From Catenaria anguillulae PL171 (Eukaryota > Blastocladiomycota > Blastocladiomycetes > Blastocladiales > Catenariaceae), in NCBI GenBank assembly GCA_002102555.1, contig MCFL01000268.1, forward strand, positions 1 through 33,395: a DNA stretch of 33,395 nt, read 5' to 3'. The position numbers and the translations under genes are program-made. The stretch's first letter is position 1. Each line of letters opens with the position of its first letter. This document shows positions 30,138 through 33,395 of the stretch, piece by piece. Under the pieces are notes generated by a model. It was not told the origin of the DNA and searched no databases. It was given only the letters and a program-made list of their open reading frames with translations.

Positions 30138-30775
30138 TTACAGCTCCATTGCGTGCGACTTGCTCCGTGGTCCATTGTCTGTCTTGAGACCAACCGCTGC
30201 CTCAGCTTCGGCTTGCGAAAATGCACCCTCCTTGATCTCTTTGAGCCTATGGCCAAAACACGCAAGAGGTCAAGGAACGTGTGAGCAAAGTGGCCAGGGT
30301 ATTTTGTTGAGACAAATGTCGCAGCATTTGTGGCGTACCTGCGACGATGCACTTTGCTCTTGACGTGCTCAGCGCGAGCCTCTTCGTTGATGAAATACCG
30401 TGCACACTCAATGCAGTAGTGTTGGCCTTGGCCGGGCAAATCCAGGTCAAAGGGCTGATTTGCGAGCTTTTCCGCGTTTCCAGGCTTCAAGTCCTCGCAA
30501 ACCTGGTCGAGATGTGGAAAATCGGAAATAGGAAAGGGAGAATGTGTCAGAAGTGACTGAAGGTTTGCAGTGGTTGCTATGAAACCGCCTCCCGAATAAC
30601 AGGACCCCGCGAAACCAACCAAGCTGGATTGCCTGCGGGGCCAGCGGAGTGGGTACGGTAGCTGTTGGGTCGACAGAATGACGATTTACATATCTTTGGT
30701 GCGGTTCTTTGTGGAGACTTTGCGCTTGATGTCACGAATGCCGTGGTGATTACGCTTTTTGCGGAGACGGCCCAT
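30138..30775 (-). CDS. BUD20: Bud20/ZNF593-type zinc-finger ribosome factor
   Basis: Shuttling factor that binds pre-60S ribosomes and helps export them. The N-terminal exon (30775 to about 30690) encodes MGRLRKKRNHHGIRDIKRK and NRTKDM, the basic start typical of the family. The second exon (about 30502-30339) encodes NQPFDLDLPGQGQHYCIEC and then a C2H2 finger, C-x2-C-x12-H-x5-H, ending KSKVHRRR. The third (30246-30138) encodes LKEIKEGAFSQAEAEAAVG and ends in HAMEL. The 92-nt intron between exons 2 and 3 starts GTACGC. The join of exons 1 and 2 is not resolved: the only good donor (GTAAAT at 30689) and the acceptor at 30503-30504 differ by one base in phase. Either a different acceptor adds residues or one base is wrong. 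About 117-160 residues. Confidence 0.85.
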
Positions 30776-31111
30776 GTTGGATGCTGACGTGAACGAGTTC
30801 GAGATGCGATGTTGGCGTTGAAATGAATTGCACGCAGTTTTTTGTGCTTGCATGGATTGTGTGCTTGATATGCTTGCACGGAACTGGCTGACTTCTTGCC
30901 ATGTATACATCTTTTGCGTCCATGGCACACAGCGGCAGGTTCACCAGTGTCGAGCTTTGTTCATCACTCAATGCCACGTGACCCGTTGCAGTCGTGGAAA
31001 GGCTTCGTTTCGATGGAAGCAAGGATGTGAAGCGAATCTAACGCGTACGGATATTCATTGTAAGCAAAATCATCAAAGGTCACGACCAACAAGTGAGAGA
31101 TAGATATCGCA
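30776..31111. promoter_or_regulatory. divergent intergenic region, BUD20 / 31112 gene
   Basis: About 335 bp between two start codons facing away from each other. No gene and no clear core promoter element are visible. Confidence 0.4.
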
Positions 31112-33395
31112 ATGTCGAGCAACAGAGATCCAACAGACCATTCGGTAGAAGCGATCCCGCCAGCCCCAGCGTCGACGGAAGCAGGCGCAAGTGCTGCGGA
31201 CAGCGTTGCCGATGCATCTGCTCCTTCTGCAACATACAGCACAATTTCAAACCTTTTAGACGCTTTCATTCGGCATGGGCTCATCGAAAACGGTGTATTG
31301 GTGGGCAAAGACGCTAATGATGCCACTCGCTCTAATCCGACGACCGGCATTCAAGTCAACTTTGTTGGCTTGTCAAGCAAGTTGCAGGCGTTGGCGAAGC
31401 GTTACGACGAAAACGGCGCTCCGGGACAGCAAAGTATGACCTTTTCTCTGGCTCCCTGTGCCCGCCTTCCGTGCCAGGATCGAGCCTTGACCGCGGTCGT
31501 ATGCGTACATGTAGGTTCGATGGATCAAACAAAAGCATGTAACCGGGCATCGCAAAGCATCTTGCAACTGCAAGGATACCCGTTATCAACCACAATAACG
31601 ACATCATATAACGACCTCATGTCTGACGCGGCCTTGGCATCGCTTCTTACATCAAAACTCGCCAAAGCCGACTCTGTCCTCTTGCTTCGCGACGCCATGG
31701 CAAAAACTCAAGCCAACCCCAACATTCTGATTACAGTCTTTGACCAGCCTGGAAATGTGGACAACGGGTCGGATCCGCAAGTCAAGACCACCAGCACACC
31801 GATCTTGCCTGCGGAACGATGCGTTCGATTCAAAGTTGGACCGGACGATGTTATTTCCGATCCAGCTGTCAATGTTGCGCATTTCGGCTCTGCTGCTGCC
31901 CTCACCACCGTTGCTTCATCGCTCATGGACGTGGGAACTTCCCGTGAGCGTTCCCCTGCGCTAACACCTGCTGGTCCTGGTCGCGACACGTTGTCCTTAA
32001 ACCCGGCCGATGTCGCGAGTAGACTGGAGCAACTTGTCATCTTGCGTGCACAAAAGGGCGTTGCCGACGCCGACGCCGACGCCGACGCCACCTGTCAACA
32101 AGTTGGCGTCATCATTCAGGTCGGGGGCTACCACACACATCCCATTTCGCAAAGGTCCTCAACGCAAATGCTCGATAGTTTGGCGGCTCAGCAAGGCCAA
32201 CAATCACTGTCTAATTCGGGCATGAGCACACCAACCAAATCGCCACCGTCCGGAGACCCTGTTGACGGGCAGGATCACACAGCGACTATTACGCCGGTTG
32301 AAATGTCCACATCCGCAAACGCGTCAACCACAGATCTGGGGCATGCTCCAACTTCGGGGACGGTGAGTGGAGCACATAGCCTAAGCAAAAGCGGACAAAA
32401 CTCGTCTTCTCGCACTCATTCAGGCCAAGCTAACACCATCAGCAGTCGCACTCAACGCCCTCTGCTCAGCAACCCCAGCAGCAATTTGCAGCAGTCCAAT
32501 TTTTGACTAGCCCACAGGGTCACCACCACCGTCCACGAGCGACTCGACTGCGTCCATTTACGCACCAATTCAAGCTGTGACCCCCGCACCGTCGTTGATT
32601 CTGGTCAACGAACGAACACGGCCACCGGGTGTACGCCTGGCAGCAGTTGCAATCGCAGTCTGGGTATCATCCGCCGACGCTACTCCTGCTGGCTCCATGG
32701 TGTTTTTGCATCAACAGCCACAGCCACCTCAGCAGTCACTTCCATCTAGCATGCATCCACTTGCCCACGCAGCCAGTACCAACGGATCAACCCTCCTTTA
32801 CGCGAGCGTTCCCAACCAACACCGTCTTCGTCCATGATCTTTCAACCACCGAGCGCTCCGATGAGCACTCCGTGGGCTCAGCTTTTCACTACGCCTCCAA
32901 CGTGACTATTCAAACTCGATAGTCAAAAATGTCGTAGGAGCCGCCATGTCACATTCCATGCACCTTTGCGGTACGCGACACCACCAGCGTCAAGACAAAA
33001 ATGACGGGCTCACCCACAATGTTCCAGCCACAAGCACCTGCAATACGCCAATGCAATCCATGGCCATTTTGCACGATTTCTTCAATACCGCTCCGCCGTC
33101 AACACCGGTCTCATCCATTTCCCACCTCGCATCGCCATCTTCGGGAAGGGCGAGTCCGAGGACGCATCCCAAGGGAAATCGTGCCCCTCCCCAAGCCGCG
33201 TCGCATCACAATTGCGCAACCAGTTTGGCAGCACGTCTTCTAAAGAAGCAATGTCTGAGGTGCCTGCAGAATCACAGAATGCGCCGCCTGCAGCAAATGG
33301 AACGCAGCGATACAAGACAGTTTCTTCCTCGACATCCATGGGGTCGTTGTTTGCACTTGGCGGGGGGGTGTCCGCACCTCAAACTCGATGCTGAG
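31112..33395 (+). CDS. Ser/Gln/Pro-rich protein of unknown function, runs off the window
   Basis: The start MSSNRDPTDHSVEA at 31112 has a clean ATG. The frame stays open to 32506. The part at residues 45-105 (ISNLLDAFIRHGLIENGVL, then FVGLSSKLQALAKRYDENG) looks folded and helical; a second folded part lies near SYNDLMSDAALASLLTSKLA and ILITVFDQPGNVD. The rest is Ser/Thr/Pro/Gln-rich with a GCCGAC hexamer run (Ala-Asp repeats) near 32063-32090. Beyond 32430, coding-like sequence continues but in changing frames: SAQQPQQQFAAVQFLTSP, then STSDSTASIYAPIQAV, then QQPQPPQQSLPSSMHP, then QLRNQFGSTSSKEAMSEV up to 33391. Either several short introns or several one-base errors are present. I do not recognise a family; a transcription regulator is a weak guess from composition. 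Confidence 0.45.
32063..32090 (+). repeat. GCCGAC hexamer microsatellite (Ala-Asp repeat)
   Basis: Between four and five tandem copies of GCCGAC encode an alternating Ala-Asp run inside the 31112 gene. It stays in frame and is probably prone to length change by six bases. Confidence 0.7.

Noticed and set aside
1-33395. Transposons, viral elements, CRISPR arrays or rRNA
   Set aside because: No transposase, reverse transcriptase, capsid or terminal repeat was recognised, and no regularly spaced repeats or rRNA motifs are present.

Overview
The window is nuclear eukaryotic DNA, gene-dense, with about sixteen protein genes and many short introns (mostly 57-110 nt). It fits best with a fungus, probably an early-diverging (chytrid- or blastoclad-like) lineage. 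The signs are a histidine biosynthesis gene, a Pob3-type FACT subunit without HMG box, a Bud20-type ribosome factor, a Sel1-repeat/TKL-type pseudokinase, and a DDRGK1/UFBP1 gene, whose UFMylation pathway is reported lost from yeasts and most Dikarya. The taxon is an inference; no rRNA or organelle marker is present. Many 5' splice sites read GTACG rather than GTAAG/GTATG.

Layout. 1-474: no gene. 475-1765 (+) L-threonine aldolase. 1880-2113 (-) COA4-like twin-CX9C protein. 2492-4368 (+) FACT subunit Pob3. 4645-6816 (+) large disordered protein of unknown role. 7426-8992 (-) 8-oxoguanine DNA glycosylase OGG1, head to head, only 30 bp away, with 9023-9594 (+), a small prefoldin-like protein resembling ASDURF. 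9690-10879 (-) histidinol-phosphate aminotransferase with one apparent frame break. 11408-15718 (+) very long Ser/Pro-rich nuclear-type protein with a possible N-terminal OB fold. 15890-17642 (-) LEA-like helical-repeat protein with a mitochondrial-type presequence. 18347-19940 (-) NAD-dependent epimerase-family protein in six exons with three apparent one-base frame breaks. 20960-21974 (+) unknown small protein. 22275-23413 (-) CaMK-type protein kinase. 24995-28510 (+) MLKL-like helical bundle, pseudokinase and Sel1-repeat protein. 28679-29874 (-) DDRGK1/UFBP1. 30138-30775 (-) Bud20/ZNF593 zinc finger. 31112-33395 (+) Q/P/S-rich protein running off the window.

The genes do not form one pathway. 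The most interesting locus is 24995-28510. Two large reading frames join cleanly through a 71-nt intron into one protein of about 1074 residues: an N-terminal helical bundle with a Gly-rich first helix, a Trp/Phe-rich module, a second helical segment, a TKL-like pseudokinase (HRD replaced by HKQ, DFG by GLL), and Sel1-like repeats. This is the general layout of MLKL-type membrane-active cell-death effectors and deserves experimental attention.

Several otherwise conserved genes (HIS5, the epimerase, the 11408 and 31112 genes) need one-base frame changes. Some of these lie in C/G runs, so I suspect assembly indels more than decay. I saw no rRNA, convincing tRNA, transposon, viral element or CRISPR array.
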